A stretch of DNA of 64,000 nucleotides from Saprospiraceae bacterium (GCA_016787525.1 JAEUUP010000012.1:62001-126000), one strand, 5' to 3'. Shown: positions 1-13,777, counted from the stretch's first letter. Numbers and translations: made by a program. The notes: a model not told the origin generated them from the letters alone.

Positions 1-1394
1 CCTGTATTTGTTATTTTGACGATTGGAGAACCGCCCGCACTGCCAATCGTCATATTGCCGTCGGCAGAAAGACCTTTACCCGCTGTGCCAGATACAGTCA
101 AGGTAAATGTGCCGCCTGTAATCGTCAAATCGGCATCCGTTGTAAAACAAGATGAAGAGTAGCTGTCCAAAACCCCCGTAGATTTGGTATAAGCCGCACC
201 TGTGCCAGCCGTATTGATGGTAAATACCCCCTCAGTAATGATAATGCCTTTGCCCGATGAAAAACCTTTACCGCCGTTTGACGCTGTTGTGATTGTGATA
301 TTGTAAGTACCGCCATTGACTGTAATCAATGAATCCGATTTGACAGCTGTGGCATAAGCTGTTGTAAATCCGCTGCCAGAAGCCGTCAAAACAGCCGCAC
401 CCGATACATTGGCAATCACTGAGCCGCCTGTGAATAAGACATCTCTCGCATTGATGCCTCTCGAAGCGGCACCTGAAAGGGTTAAGTTAGCAGTACCGCC
501 ACTCATTGTGAAAAAGCCTTTGCCTGTCGTAATGCCTTTCGCACCGCTTGACGTTGACGCAACAGTGATTGAGCCTGCCGAAATAGAAACAGCACCATCA
601 CCCGCATCAATGCCATCGCTCGAAGAAGTGATATTGACACTACCGCCAGACATGGTAAAACCCTCTGAGTGAAAACCATCCGTAGTGGCCGACGAAACGA
701 TGATTGTGCCGTTTTGAACAGTAATCGTTGATGCTGCATTAATACCGTGTTTGACAACACCTGTCAGTTTTAATGTACCTGAATTGCTTATGACAACGGG
801 TCCATTGGTGGTAATCGTACCGTTTTTGGTACTTGTGCTACCATCAGAAAGCGTATTGGTTGTACCCGCTGTCAATACAATATTGGCTGTTTTGGTCGTC
901 GAAAGACTAAACACCGCACCACTTGGGTTGGTTAATGTCAAATTATTCAAAACCAATTTGACATCTTTATCGGTTGTCATTGACAAACTACCATTCGCGG
1001 TTGAACCCAAAATATTGTATTCCAAATTATCAATGCCCGAAGCAGCTGTCACTACCACCGTACCAGCTGTTGCCGTCATTGTCACGCCGCGTGTGGCATA
1101 AGGATTGATGATGGTTGCGTTTTCAGTACCGTTGTAGATGATATAGATTTTATCGAGATTGACAGTATTGGTCGTAAATGTGAGACTGTCAATGAATTTT
1201 TTTTGAATATTGAGTGTACTTGTCTCGCCTGTAATTTTAAATTTGGAATACGTATTATCCAATTGGATGCTGTCTATTGCCGATATTTCTTTGGCATACA
1301 TCGTATTGCCAGAGTTATGCACGATGATTTTTTGTTGGCCAAAAGCACAATTGACCAATACGGAAAAGATGATGATTAAGTATGAATTTTTCAT
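1..1394 (-). CDS. Cthe_2159-like beta-helix surface protein (3' end beyond window)
   Basis: Open from an ATG at 1392-1394 leftward off the window edge (464 codons visible, no stop). The protein starts MKNSYLIIIFSVLVNCAFGQ, a signal peptide. It then has a short module resembling the N-termini of the next two genes, followed by many Ser/Thr/Gly/Ala-rich repeats (MSGGSVNI, ITVNGGTYNI, DGIDAGDGAV types) typical of right-handed beta-helix, carbohydrate-binding Cthe_2159 (DUF4353) proteins. The start overlaps the stop of the upstream gene as ATGA, so the two are probably translationally coupled. The dispersed motif (copy 228-237) is read here as TEG. All plus-strand ORFs in this stretch are antisense shadows of the repeats. 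Family assignment is from repeat appearance; the ligand is unknown. Confidence 0.75.
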   Translation of the reverse strand, partial: MKNSYLIIIFSVLVNCAFGQQKIIVHNSGNTMYAKEISAIDSIQLDNTYSKFKITGETSTLNIQKKFIDSLTFTTNTVNLDKIYIIYNGTENATIINPYATRGVTMTATAGTVVVTAASGIDNLEYNILGSTANGSLSMTTDKDVKLVLNNLTLTNPSGAVFSLSTTKTANIVLTAGTTNTLSDGSTSTKNGTITTNGPVVISNSGTLKLTGVVKHGINAASTITVQNGTIIVSSATTDGFHSEGFTMSGGSVNITSSSDGIDAGDGAVSISAGSITVASTSSGAKGITTGKGFFTMSGGTANLTLSGAASRGINARDVLFTGGSVIANVSGAAVLTASGSGFTTAYATAVKSDSLITVNGGTYNITITTASNGGKGFSSGKGIIITEGVFTINTAGTGAAYTKSTGVLDSYSSSCFTTDADLTITGGTFTLTVSGTAGKGLSADGNMTIGSAGGSPIVKITNT

Positions 1395-1882
1395 TTTTTG
1401 ACAAATTTGAAAGTTGATTGATTGACTTGAACTAAATACAAACCCGCCGACAAGCCAGAAACATCCACGTTTTGGTCGTTGACATAAATGCCTTGATGCA
1501 CCAGTTGCCCCGTCAAAGAATAGACCTTGACAGACATCCCCTCAGTATAATCCGATGTAATCTTGAAAAAATCTGAACTTGGATTGGGCGATAGGACAAC
1601 TTTTTTCGCATCTGCCACAGACACGACCCCCGTTGTATTTTCCGTAAAAACAATTTTCCGAATGATGCTCACAGGAATAGTGGTCGGTGTGGTTGAGCCA
1701 TCTATTTTGATGTACAGATTGTCTGATGCAAAATACAATTTACCAGTTGTTGCCACATCAAATGTTTGAATAGAGCCGCTGTAATAAAAGACTTTTATAC
1801 TTGTTTGTGAAAAGGCTAAAGAACCTTTGAGCAGCAGCAAAAAGAGGGTGATTCGTCGGATATTATGCATACATTTTATCAT
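1391..1882 (-). CDS. Small secreted protein with T9SS type A sorting domain
   Basis: 163 residues. The N-terminus is a signal peptide ending around LAFSQ. Residues of about 27-85 form a beta-rich module (KVFYYSGS..., TTGKLYFASDNL, PTTIPVSIIRKIVF) shared with the gene at 2072-2890. The C-terminal part (SPNPSSDFFKI, KVYSLTGQLV, DVSGLSAGLYLVQV, FKFVKK) is a standard T9SS type A sorting domain, so the product should be exported by the type IX system and anchored or released at the surface. It overlaps the start of the following beta-helix gene by 4 bp. A dispersed-motif copy at 1538-1547 encodes TEG inside the sorting domain. No catalytic motif is visible; a structural or binding role is inferred. 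Confidence 0.8.
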   Translation of the reverse strand: MIKCMHNIRRITLFLLLLKGSLAFSQTSIKVFYYSGSIQTFDVATTGKLYFASDNLYIKIDGSTTPTTIPVSIIRKIVFTENTTGVVSVADAKKVVLSPNPSSDFFKITSDYTEGMSVKVYSLTGQLVHQGIYVNDQNVDVSGLSAGLYLVQVNQSTFKFVKK

Positions 1883-2071
1883 TAAAAGTAAAATAAAAAA
1901 GGTTTGTCGTTCTTATCGTGTATTGGCTACACGAAGGGACTAAAATGTAGGTTGCGTACCGTATCCATAGGCGTTATTTTTTTAAAAAAACCTTTTTGCA
2001 ATTAATTGACAATCAGCGTGTACAGATTTTCTGAAAAAAAATCATGCAGACAAGATGGAGAAAATGCGATG

Positions 2072-2890
2072 CTACAACTTGACAAACTTTTCAGTTTTTA
2101 TAGAGCCATCGTCACCTTGTATTTTCAAGAAATAGATACCAACAGACAGCGATTGTGTCGGTACAAGAACAGCAGAAGACAACACGGTTTCCGCACTTTT
2201 TTGTGCCGAAACAAAAGTACGTCCTGTAATATCCACCACTTGTAGAGTCAGCGTCGCTATATCAGGTAAAGCATCGAAATGCACCGTCAAATCCGTTGAG
2301 GTAGGGTTGGGCGAGATTGTAAACGACCAATTATTCCCCTTTTGCGAAGCGCGTTCTAAGGCAATCGTTTTGGAATAAGTAGTGTTGCCCTCATCCAAAT
2401 TTTCCATTTTCAGACGATAATACTGAGGGGTACTTGAGCGCAATATAGTTTTGTCGTCGTCTTCAAAAGTGTAGATTTGTTCCTGCGTCACATTGCGTGC
2501 TGCCACAAAACCCACGTCTTTAAAATCGTTTTTGCCGTTTGCTGACCTTTGTACGGTATAGCCTTTGAACCGTTTTTCGTTGACGACTACCCAATTCAGT
2601 TGGTTGTTTTGAGGTTGTACCCGCCCATCAAAACGAACCAATTCGACAGGAATCACGCCCGCCTCAAAAATAATTTTGCTGATGATACTGACAGGAATGG
2701 TCGTCGGTGTTGCCGCTTCATCCATTTGGATAGACAGATTGTCGGACTCAAAATAGAGTTTGCCCGTCGTCGTCACGTTGAAGGCTTGACTTGTGCCATT
2801 GTAGTAATAGACTTTTACACCTGTTTGTGAAAAACCCCAAATACTCGGACAGACAAGTAGCAGAAAAATCACTTGTTGAGTTATACGCAT
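2072..2890 (-). CDS. Secreted protein with T9SS type A sorting domain
   Basis: 272 residues from the ATG at 2890. A longer reading from 2947 adds 19 residues before the obvious signal peptide (MRITQQVIFLLLVCPSIWGF), so the inner start is preferred. After the signal comes the same module as the neighbour (KVYYYNGT..., TTGKLYFESDNL, PTTIPVSIISKIIF). Next is an Fn3-like stretch (VELVRFDGRV, YTVQRSANGKNDF, STPQYYRLKMENL) usual just before Bacteroidota sorting domains, then the C-terminal sorting domain (SPNPTSTDLTVHF ... GIYFLKIQGDDGSIKTEKFV). The dispersed-motif copy at 2421-2430 is read as PQY immediately before YRLK. It probably forms a surface-protein cluster with the two genes to its left; function unknown. 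Confidence 0.8.
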   Translation of the reverse strand: MRITQQVIFLLLVCPSIWGFSQTGVKVYYYNGTSQAFNVTTTGKLYFESDNLSIQMDEAATPTTIPVSIISKIIFEAGVIPVELVRFDGRVQPQNNQLNWVVVNEKRFKGYTVQRSANGKNDFKDVGFVAARNVTQEQIYTFEDDDKTILRSSTPQYYRLKMENLDEGNTTYSKTIALERASQKGNNWSFTISPNPTSTDLTVHFDALPDIATLTLQVVDITGRTFVSAQKSAETVLSSAVLVPTQSLSVGIYFLKIQGDDGSIKTEKFVKL

Positions 2891-3116
2891 ATTGAAGAAT
2901 TGTGGTTGATAATTAATTGATATACTGGACTGCACGAAAAGACTCAAAAATGGGTTGCGTGAAGTATAAACTCCGTATTATATTTCCTTTGAATCACCAT
3001 CCATACTTCGATAATTTTTTAGTTGAAAAACAGCGGCTTCGCTGCCGAAAAAATTAAAACCTCCCTCCGAAAAGCTCCCTCCACCGCCGCAGACAGCGTT
3101 GTTTAGACCCAGAAAC

Positions 3117-3335
3117 ACTTAATTACTGATGTTACGCACTAAACAGATTTCGCACTGTTTTTTGCTTTGCAAAAAAGACGTACAAGAAAAAGAATCTATC
3201 AGACCGAAGTTAATTTTGAATCGTTTTACGATTCAAAATTAACTTCGGTCTAAAAAAGATATTTTAAAGCACGCATTTCGAGCGAAGCGAGAAACAGTGA
3301 GTGAACTGTCGCTTGCGTAACATCAGTTATTAAGT
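3117..3335. repeat. MITE-like inverted-repeat element A
   Basis: 219 bp bounded by 22-bp terminal inverted repeats at 3117-3138 and 3314-3335, which match at 21 of 22 positions. Inside is a perfect 24-bp hairpin (arms 3201-3224 and 3228-3251, loop TTT). A further inner pair, cactgttt and aaacagtg, lies near each end. A left-hand core reading CACTGTTTT...AAAAGACGTAC is shared with element B at 4067-4282. No ORF of note. It looks like a non-autonomous mobile element or a structured RNA gene; no transposase is nearby. Confidence 0.6.
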
Positions 3336-4066
3336 ATAACGAGGCCTTCATCATACTATAATTCCTTAATGACATCAATCTGTTTTTTGGGACATGTCGA
3401 AATCTTATAAATGAAACATCTGAAATAGAAGCGTTAAGGTAGAGATATTTGTAAAAATCAAAAAAAGTTTAATGATGTTCTTTAGATTTTTGTTATTACC
3501 ATTTGAAGGATGCCATACATGCAGTAAAAAAGCCTATCAGCAAGATACTTTGATAGAATATATTGAAGTTCTGGAGATGCTATAGAGTTTAATATAAAAA
3601 TTCACTTAGTTTAATTTTTGAAGAATTATCTATCTCGAAGTATCCTATTGGAAAAAAAAAATTTTTAATTTTGAATACTAAAACTCAGAAAGTTTATTTT
3701 AATTTGTGCTACTAATTCAATTTACCCGAACCTCTGAATGGGTATAACTTCTCAAAGCTTTATTTTTCCAATATCACACATTATTTTTTTGCAATGTAAA
3801 ATATATAGACTCCGTCTCTCAAGATTGATAAACGTATTTTTGACACTTAACTTTATTGTACCCTTTAATTTTCAAAAGTCAAGTTAGATGAACCAAATGA
3901 ACAAGAGTAATACATTTAATTAGGTTTAGAATTGTGTTAATTTAACACTATTTGCTTTTTACACTTTTTCTAGCCTAGTTATGAGTTTCAGATACAACAA
4001 GATAGCGTAGCATATTTTGGTATTGATGCGTGATAAAACCAAATATGAAATATGTATTAAAATAAT

Positions 4067-4282
4067 AAGTAATCAGAAATAAGTTTTCGCGTGTTTGATA
4101 CTCACTGTTTTGCGCTACGCGCAAAAGACGTACTTTGAAAGTTTTTCTATTGGAGCGAGCGATTTTTTGATTACAATTTTGGCTTTGCCAAAATTTTAAT
4201 CAAAAAATCGCTCGCTCCTCAAATTCCTTTTCGCCGCCAGAGGCGGCGTTTGAAATGCACGAAAACTTATTTTTGGCTACTT
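4067..4282. repeat. MITE-like inverted-repeat element B
   Basis: 216 bp bounded by imperfect inverted repeats of about 25 bp (4067-4091 and 4258-4282, about 21 matches). The centre is a long hairpin with 32-bp arms (4152-4183 and 4187-4218, one mismatch, loop TTT). It shares size, architecture and the core CACTGTTTT...GCAAAAGACGTAC with element A, but the hairpin stems differ in sequence. That suggests two diverged members of one family. It lies 170 bp upstream of susC. Confidence 0.6.
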
Positions 4283-4451
4283 AATAACGCTATGTATAGG
4301 CTTATACTAGGAGATTGAAAATGTTGAGGTATCACAGGCTTTATGACTCAAAGTTTGCGAAGCTGCATATTGAATTTAATAATTGTTTTTTTGACACTTA
4401 TATATTGTATGAATTTAAAACCTTATTCGTTAACAAAATCAGACAAGTTCA

Positions 4452-7400
4452 ATGAAAAAACGTCAATCACAGCTATGCTTGTTTTTAAGACATAAAACCC
4501 AACTTATGATACTGGGAATTATGTTTTTATTCACAACTTTTGTCAATGCTCAAATCACAGGGAAAGTGATATCTGGGAAAGATAAATCCCCGATGCCAGG
4601 AGTATCAGTAGTTGTTAAAGGAACATCAACAGGAGTAGTAACCGATTTAGATGGCAGTTTTAGCCTTAATAGTCAACTGGGATCTACCATAGTGTTTAGT
4701 TCAGTTGGATTTAAAACACAAGAGGTTGCTTTAACGAATCAAGTGGTACTTACCATTGAGTTAGAAGAAGATGAAAGTAGCCTCAGCGAAGTAGTTGTTA
4801 CAGCTTTAGGCATCAAAAAGGATGCTAAAAAATTGGGTTATGCCACTTCAACTGTATCCGCAGAGCAATTAACAGAAAACCGAACCCCTAATTTTATTAA
4901 CTCTCTTTCAGGTAAAGTAGCAGGCGTGAATATTTCTGGTTTAGGGACAGGTCCTGCAGGTACATCCAAAATCCGAATTCGTGGACAGTCTTCAATTAAT
5001 GGTCAAAATGGTCCCTTAATAGTTGTTAATGGTGTACCTATTGATAATACAAACTTTGGTTATAATCCTGGCAATGCAGGGGCTGATAATTCCATTCAAG
5101 TAAGAGGTGGAGGCAATACTTCTGATGGCGGAGATGGTCTATCGAGTATCAATCCAGATGATATTGAAAGTATGACTGTTTTGAAAGGTGCAACTGCAGC
5201 AGCATTATATGGCTCTCGTGCAAAAGACGGGGTTATTATGATTACGACTAAAACCAAAGGCAATAGTAAAGGTATTGGTGTTACATTCAATTCTAATTTT
5301 ACAAACGAAACACCCTTAGATTTTACAGATTATCAATATGAATATGGTCAAGGTGAAAACGGGGTACGTCCAACTGCACCTAATCCTACATCGGGTCAAT
5401 GGTCGTTTGGTGAAAAAATACAGCCAGGCATGACACAGGTTTTATTCGACAATGTAACAGTGCCATATACACCTGTTTATAATCGTATTCGCAAATTTTT
5501 TAGAGATGGGCAAAACTTTACCAACACGATTTCACTCTCTACGAGTGGCGAAAAAGGTGGTATGAATCTTTCTTTTGCCAATATGGACAGTAAGGGGATT
5601 GTCCCTAATAATACTTTTAATAGGAAAACTATCAACCTGGGTTTTGCCTATGATTTAACTAAAAAACTGAGTTTTAATGGTAATATTAACTACTCAAACG
5701 AATATAACAAAAATCCACCGAATATTGCCAATCAAGACAATTCTATTCCTACGTCTTTATATAATTTGGCGAATACAATGCCTTTGGAGTTGATGGATGA
5801 AAAAAAATATAACCCACTAACAGGCAATGAGTATATCTATTCGCGTTTTCAAAACCGTACAAATCCGTACTGGACTCTAGCAGAACAGTTCCAAAATATC
5901 CGTAGAGATAGAATATTTGGCAATATCTCGATGAAATACAAATTGACAGATTGGTTGGCAATTCAAGGAAGGGTAGGGCAAGATTATTGGTCACGTGATC
6001 AAGATTACAATAACTTTCCAACAGGTCATGCATCATTGGCAGCAGCACCAGCGGGTTTTGTAAATGGCACATACACCCAAGAGTCTCGTCGTTTTAGAGA
6101 AACAAACGTTGATTTCTTACTGACAGCTACTAAAACTTTTGGCGATTTCGGTATTGATTTAACAGCAGGGGGGAATAAAATGTATCGTCGTTCTGACCTC
6201 AATTCCACACTTGTTCAAGATTTTGTAGTACGCGGGCTTTATACCATTATGAACGGTCGTGTGAAAGATCCTATTTATGGTTTATCAGAACGTGCTGTTA
6301 ACTCTCTTTATGGTTCTGCAGAGTTTTCATTCAAGAATTTTTTATATTTAAATACAACAGTGCGCAATGATTGGTTCTCTACATTATCGCCAGAGAATCG
6401 GAGTATTTTATACCCCTCAGTATCTTTGAGTTATGTGTTGTCTGAGTCTTTTGCTAATCTGCCTGCATGGCTGCGTTTTGCCAAAGTGAGAGCGGCTTAT
6501 GCTGAAGTAGGTAGCGATACAGACGTTTCACCTTATTCAAATAACTTGTTTTACGGTATAAATGCCAATTTATTAGCCAACCCTGCGGGAGCCTTACAGC
6601 CAGTTGGCGGTTCATTGGGAACGACTTTACCCAATCCCAACTTGCGCCCTATGCGTGCCAGTGAAAAAGAGGCAGGCTTAGAGTTACGTTTATTTGATAG
6701 CCGCGTGAATGTGGATTTTGCAGTCTATCAAAAACTAACAAAAGACCAAATCGTATCTGCACAAATTTCAGATGCTTCGGGCTTCGTCAATACCTTAATA
6801 AATAGTGGCAAAAGCCAAACCAACGGCGTTGAAATGCTATTGAATTTAGTACCTGTAAAAACAAAAGATTTCAGATGGGAATTCACAGCCAATGGTTCAT
6901 ATAACAAAACAAAAGTATTGAGCCTTTTAACAGACACAGAAGGTGAGAGAATTACTGTTGGTACACATGTTTTTAATGGGGAGTTGCGCCAAGTAGTGGG
7001 TCAAGAAATGGGTCAAATCTATGGTTTTGGATTCAAAAGAGATGCTCAAGGCAGACAGGTATTTGGTACAAATGGTATTCCCTTGCGTACAACTGATTTG
7101 ATTTCATTTGGTTCTGCTTTACCAAAATGGGTGGGCGGTTTCACCAATAGCTTCAATTATAAAGGTATTTCATTATCATTTTTAATTGATTTCAAATTGG
7201 GTAACAAAATGTTGTCAGGTACAAATTTCAACTTAACCCGCCATGGTCTGCACAAACAGACCCTAACAGGACGTGACCAAGGTGGCATAGTAGGCGTAGG
7301 TGTGAATGAAAAAGGGGAAACCAATACAGTTAAAGCCAATCCTCAAGACTATTGGTCAGTGGTGCGTTCATTGGCTCTGATAGAGCCTGTTGTATATGAC

Positions 7401-7646
7401 GGTGGTTACTGGAAGTTGCGCCAAATCACTGCCAGCTACGATATTTCACAATTCATCCCAAAGAGTTTCCCTATCAAAGGAGCTAAAATCAGTTTGGTTG
7501 GCAACAATGTTCTATTGTTGAAAAAATGGATTGACAATATTGACCCCGAGACATTTGGATATTCTTCTGACAACGTAGTGGGTATGGAATCAACAGGCTT
7601 GCCATCTACTCGCAGCATTGGCGTTAACTTAAATATTAAATTTTAA
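4452..7646 (+). CDS. SusC/RagA-family TonB-dependent transporter
   Basis: 1064 residues, the usual length for the family. Signal peptide to about residue 33 (ending VNAQ), then a CarboxypepD_reg-like domain (GKVISGKDKSPMPGVSVVVK, about 35-112). The junction LSEVVVTALG leads into the TonB plug (about 115-270), with PLIVVNGVPIDN and ALYGSRAKDGVIMITTK. A 22-strand barrel follows, ending in NLNIKF with a terminal Phe as in outer-membrane barrels. It imports glycan oligomers across the outer membrane with its SusD partner, whose gene starts 92 bp downstream. A dispersed-motif copy at 6413-6422 is read as PSV in a barrel strand. Substrate specificity cannot be read from the sequence; the downstream enzymes suggest an acylated xylan-type glycan. 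Confidence 0.96.
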   Translation: MKKRQSQLCLFLRHKTQLMILGIMFLFTTFVNAQITGKVISGKDKSPMPGVSVVVKGTSTGVVTDLDGSFSLNSQLGSTIVFSSVGFKTQEVALTNQVVLTIELEEDESSLSEVVVTALGIKKDAKKLGYATSTVSAEQLTENRTPNFINSLSGKVAGVNISGLGTGPAGTSKIRIRGQSSINGQNGPLIVVNGVPIDNTNFGYNPGNAGADNSIQVRGGGNTSDGGDGLSSINPDDIESMTVLKGATAAALYGSRAKDGVIMITTKTKGNSKGIGVTFNSNFTNETPLDFTDYQYEYGQGENGVRPTAPNPTSGQWSFGEKIQPGMTQVLFDNVTVPYTPVYNRIRKFFRDGQNFTNTISLSTSGEKGGMNLSFANMDSKGIVPNNTFNRKTINLGFAYDLTKKLSFNGNINYSNEYNKNPPNIANQDNSIPTSLYNLANTMPLELMDEKKYNPLTGNEYIYSRFQNRTNPYWTLAEQFQNIRRDRIFGNISMKYKLTDWLAIQGRVGQDYWSRDQDYNNFPTGHASLAAAPAGFVNGTYTQESRRFRETNVDFLLTATKTFGDFGIDLTAGGNKMYRRSDLNSTLVQDFVVRGLYTIMNGRVKDPIYGLSERAVNSLYGSAEFSFKNFLYLNTTVRNDWFSTLSPENRSILYPSVSLSYVLSESFANLPAWLRFAKVRAAYAEVGSDTDVSPYSNNLFYGINANLLANPAGALQPVGGSLGTTLPNPNLRPMRASEKEAGLELRLFDSRVNVDFAVYQKLTKDQIVSAQISDASGFVNTLINSGKSQTNGVEMLLNLVPVKTKDFRWEFTANGSYNKTKVLSLLTDTEGERITVGTHVFNGELRQVVGQEMGQIYGFGFKRDAQGRQVFGTNGIPLRTTDLISFGSALPKWVGGFTNSFNYKGISLSFLIDFKLGNKMLSGTNFNLTRHGLHKQTLTGRDQGGIVGVGVNEKGETNTVKANPQDYWSVVRSLALIEPVVYDGGYWKLRQITASYDISQFIPKSFPIKGAKISLVGNNVLLLKKWIDNIDPETFGYSSDNVVGMESTGLPSTRSIGVNLNIKF

Positions 7647-7654
7647 AAATAGTA

Positions 7655-7664
7655 CCCCTCAGTA
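7655..7664 (-). repeat. Dispersed motif copy, susC-susD spacer
   Basis: Exact TACTGAGGGG on the minus strand, flanked as AAAAATACTGAGGGGTACT. It starts 9 bp after the susC stop. Confidence 0.9.
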
Positions 7665-7675
7665 TTTTTAATTAT

Positions 7676-7711
7676 AAAAACCATAGATAGTCAAAAACCT
7701 ATGTTTTTTAA
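7676..7711 (+). terminator. Possible attenuator hairpin between susC and susD
   Basis: The sequence aaaaaccatag ... ctatgtttttt can pair, with one bulged C, around a loop of about 12 nt and is followed by a T-run. A leaky terminator here would lower susD relative to susC expression. The stem is short and AT-rich, so this is tentative. Confidence 0.35.
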
Positions 7712-7738
7712 AAAGTATTAAATATAAAATAATAAAAA

Positions 7739-9274
7739 ATGAAACTATCAAAATATATCCATAAAATCCAGTTCGGACTATTGCTACTCCTCGTAGGCTT
7801 AGTATCGTGTGACAAAGGTTTTGACGATTTGAATATCAATAAAACCGCGGCTACGGCTATCAATCCCGTATTCACACTGAATAATGCAACCATCAATACA
7901 GCCCCTGTTTTTTCAACAATCGTTTATGAAACAAGTATTGTACAACAAATGGTTACACCCAATTCGGGCGTTTTGACGGGTGCCAATTTTAACCAAGACA
8001 GTCGCGACAATACACAGCAAATGTGGCAACGCTACTATCGCAATGTTATCAGAAATACTCAAGACGTGCTTGATCAAAGTAAAACGTTGACAACACGCAC
8101 CAATTTGATACAAATGGCGCGTATTTTACAAGCACATGCTTTTATGGTATTGACAGATACCTATGGTGATGTGCCTTACACAGATGCGGCAAAAGGGTTT
8201 ACTGATCAATTATTTTTGCCCAAATACGATGCTCAACAAACCATTTATGCAGGTATTATCAAGGAATTAACAGAAGCGAGTGCGGCTTTAGATGCCACTA
8301 AAACGGTTGAAACAGCAGACGTTTTGTATGGCGGAGACGTTGCAAAATGGAAGAAATTTGCCAACTCTTTGTTGTTACGTGCGGGTATGCGTTTGAGTAA
8401 AGTGGATGCTACTCAGGCACAATCGGTTGTCTCAAAAGCAGCAGCAGCAGGTGTTATTGAGCTAAACGCCGATAATGCTATGATTCGCCACGATGCAAAC
8501 TATACTAATCCGAATGGTAACGTATTGAATGCCACAGAAGCAGCTAACCTTTACATGGCAACGCCTTTTGTAGAGTACCTTAAAAGTACAAAAGATCCTC
8601 GTCTGAAAGCTATTGGTGTGCGCTATGTAGGTGCAAAATCGGGTGCAGAACAAACAGCAGCTAAAGCTTCTACGGATACTACACTTTTTATTGGTATGCC
8701 AATGGGATATGATAATAATACAATAGCAACTCAGGTAACAAAGTTTGGTTTAGCCAGTTTCTATGATTTTACACAAGTCGATAGAACACGCATGGGTAAA
8801 AATACAGCACCTACATTTTTGGTTACAGCATCGCAAACGCAGCTGCTTTTGGCAGAAGCGGCTCAAAAAGGATGGGTCACAAGCACAACAGCTGCGGCAG
8901 CTTATGCCAAAGGTGTAAGATTGCACATGGAACAATTGGCTTCTTTTGATGCCAATTCCGCTGTAAGCGCAGCTCAAATAGATGCTTATCTAACCGCCAA
9001 CCCCTTCGATGCCGCAAAAGCTTTGGAGCAAATCAATACACAATATTGGGTTGCTTCTTTTTTAAACGGACCCGAAGCTTGGGCAAATTTCCGTAGAAGT
9101 GGTTTCCCTGTATTGACACCCAACCCATTCCCCGGTAAGGCAATTAAGGGCACATTTATTCGCCGTTTGACTTACCCGAATTCGGAAATTTCGGTTAATA
9201 AAACCAATGTGAATGCAGCTATTGCACGTCAAGGAGCAGATGATTTAGACACAAAAGTTTGGTGGGATAAATAA
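7739..9274 (+). CDS. SusD/RagB-family outer-membrane glycan-binding lipoprotein (SusD-like_2 type)
   Basis: 511 residues. Lipoprotein signal with lipobox LVSC and lipidated Cys24. The mature part begins DKGFDDLNINK and carries TPR-like helices (ILQAHAFMVLTDTYGDVPYTDA; KWKKFANSLLLRAGMRLS), the pattern of the SusD-like_2 subfamily. It ends LTYPNSEISVNKTNV...KVWWDK. It is the surface lid that hands oligosaccharides to the SusC barrel encoded just upstream. The gene is followed by a strong hairpin built from an inverted pair of the dispersed motif (9290-9328), so the SusCD transcript may partly end there before the esterase genes. Confidence 0.95.
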   Translation: MKLSKYIHKIQFGLLLLLVGLVSCDKGFDDLNINKTAATAINPVFTLNNATINTAPVFSTIVYETSIVQQMVTPNSGVLTGANFNQDSRDNTQQMWQRYYRNVIRNTQDVLDQSKTLTTRTNLIQMARILQAHAFMVLTDTYGDVPYTDAAKGFTDQLFLPKYDAQQTIYAGIIKELTEASAALDATKTVETADVLYGGDVAKWKKFANSLLLRAGMRLSKVDATQAQSVVSKAAAAGVIELNADNAMIRHDANYTNPNGNVLNATEAANLYMATPFVEYLKSTKDPRLKAIGVRYVGAKSGAEQTAAKASTDTTLFIGMPMGYDNNTIATQVTKFGLASFYDFTQVDRTRMGKNTAPTFLVTASQTQLLLAEAAQKGWVTSTTAAAAYAKGVRLHMEQLASFDANSAVSAAQIDAYLTANPFDAAKALEQINTQYWVASFLNGPEAWANFRRSGFPVLTPNPFPGKAIKGTFIRRLTYPNSEISVNKTNVNAAIARQGADDLDTKVWWDK

Positions 9275-9289
9275 AAATTTTGGAATCCA

Positions 9290-9328
9290 CCCCCTCAGTA
9301 TTTGGGTCTTGAGTCAATACTGAGGGGG
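9290..9328 (+). terminator. Hairpin made of two inverted copies of the dispersed motif
   Basis: Arms 9290-9302 (ccccctcagtatt) and 9316-9328 (aatactgaggggg) are perfect 13-bp inverted repeats around a 13-nt loop, starting 16 bp after the SusD stop. They contain exact motif copies 9291-9300 (minus) and 9318-9327 (plus), and a TTTTATG follows on the right. It could act as a transcription terminator or attenuator. Paired uptake sequences in Neisseria form terminators in the same way. Confidence 0.65.
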
Positions 9329-9407
9329 GGATTTTATGCAAATAGGTCTCTACATAAACCCTCATAAGTGTCAATTTAACACATTTTTCAATTTAACAAT
9401 TGCAAGT

Positions 9408-11737
<2,330 letters not shown>

Positions 11738-11749
11738 AACCCGTTTTGA

Positions 11750-13777
<2,028 letters not shown>

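Larger units (their letters stand above)
2891..4451. other. 1.5-kb gene-free AT-rich region with inverted-repeat elements
   Basis: No convincing coding sequence on either strand. It holds two inverted-repeat elements of similar length (3117-3335 and 4067-4282, separate entries) and a small hairpin-prone segment near 3030-3100 (agcggcttcgctgc). The rest is AT-rich sequence between 3340 and 4060. The dispersed 10-mer seen elsewhere is absent from this stretch. The part just upstream of 4452 must hold the susC promoter, but I could not find a clean Bacteroidota -33 TTTG/-7 TANNTTTG pair at proper spacing. Confidence 0.7.

Noticed and set aside
409-1401. Plus-strand ORFs at 409-672, 751-1101 and 1210-1401
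   Set aside because: They lie opposite the beta-helix gene, which has a signal peptide and regular repeats on the minus strand; the plus-strand products are Val/Pro-rich shadows of those repeats.
4381-4451. A Bacteroidota -33/-7 promoter before the first susC
   Set aside because: A TTTG is present at 4390-4393, but no TANNTTTG lies at about 19-21 bp from it.
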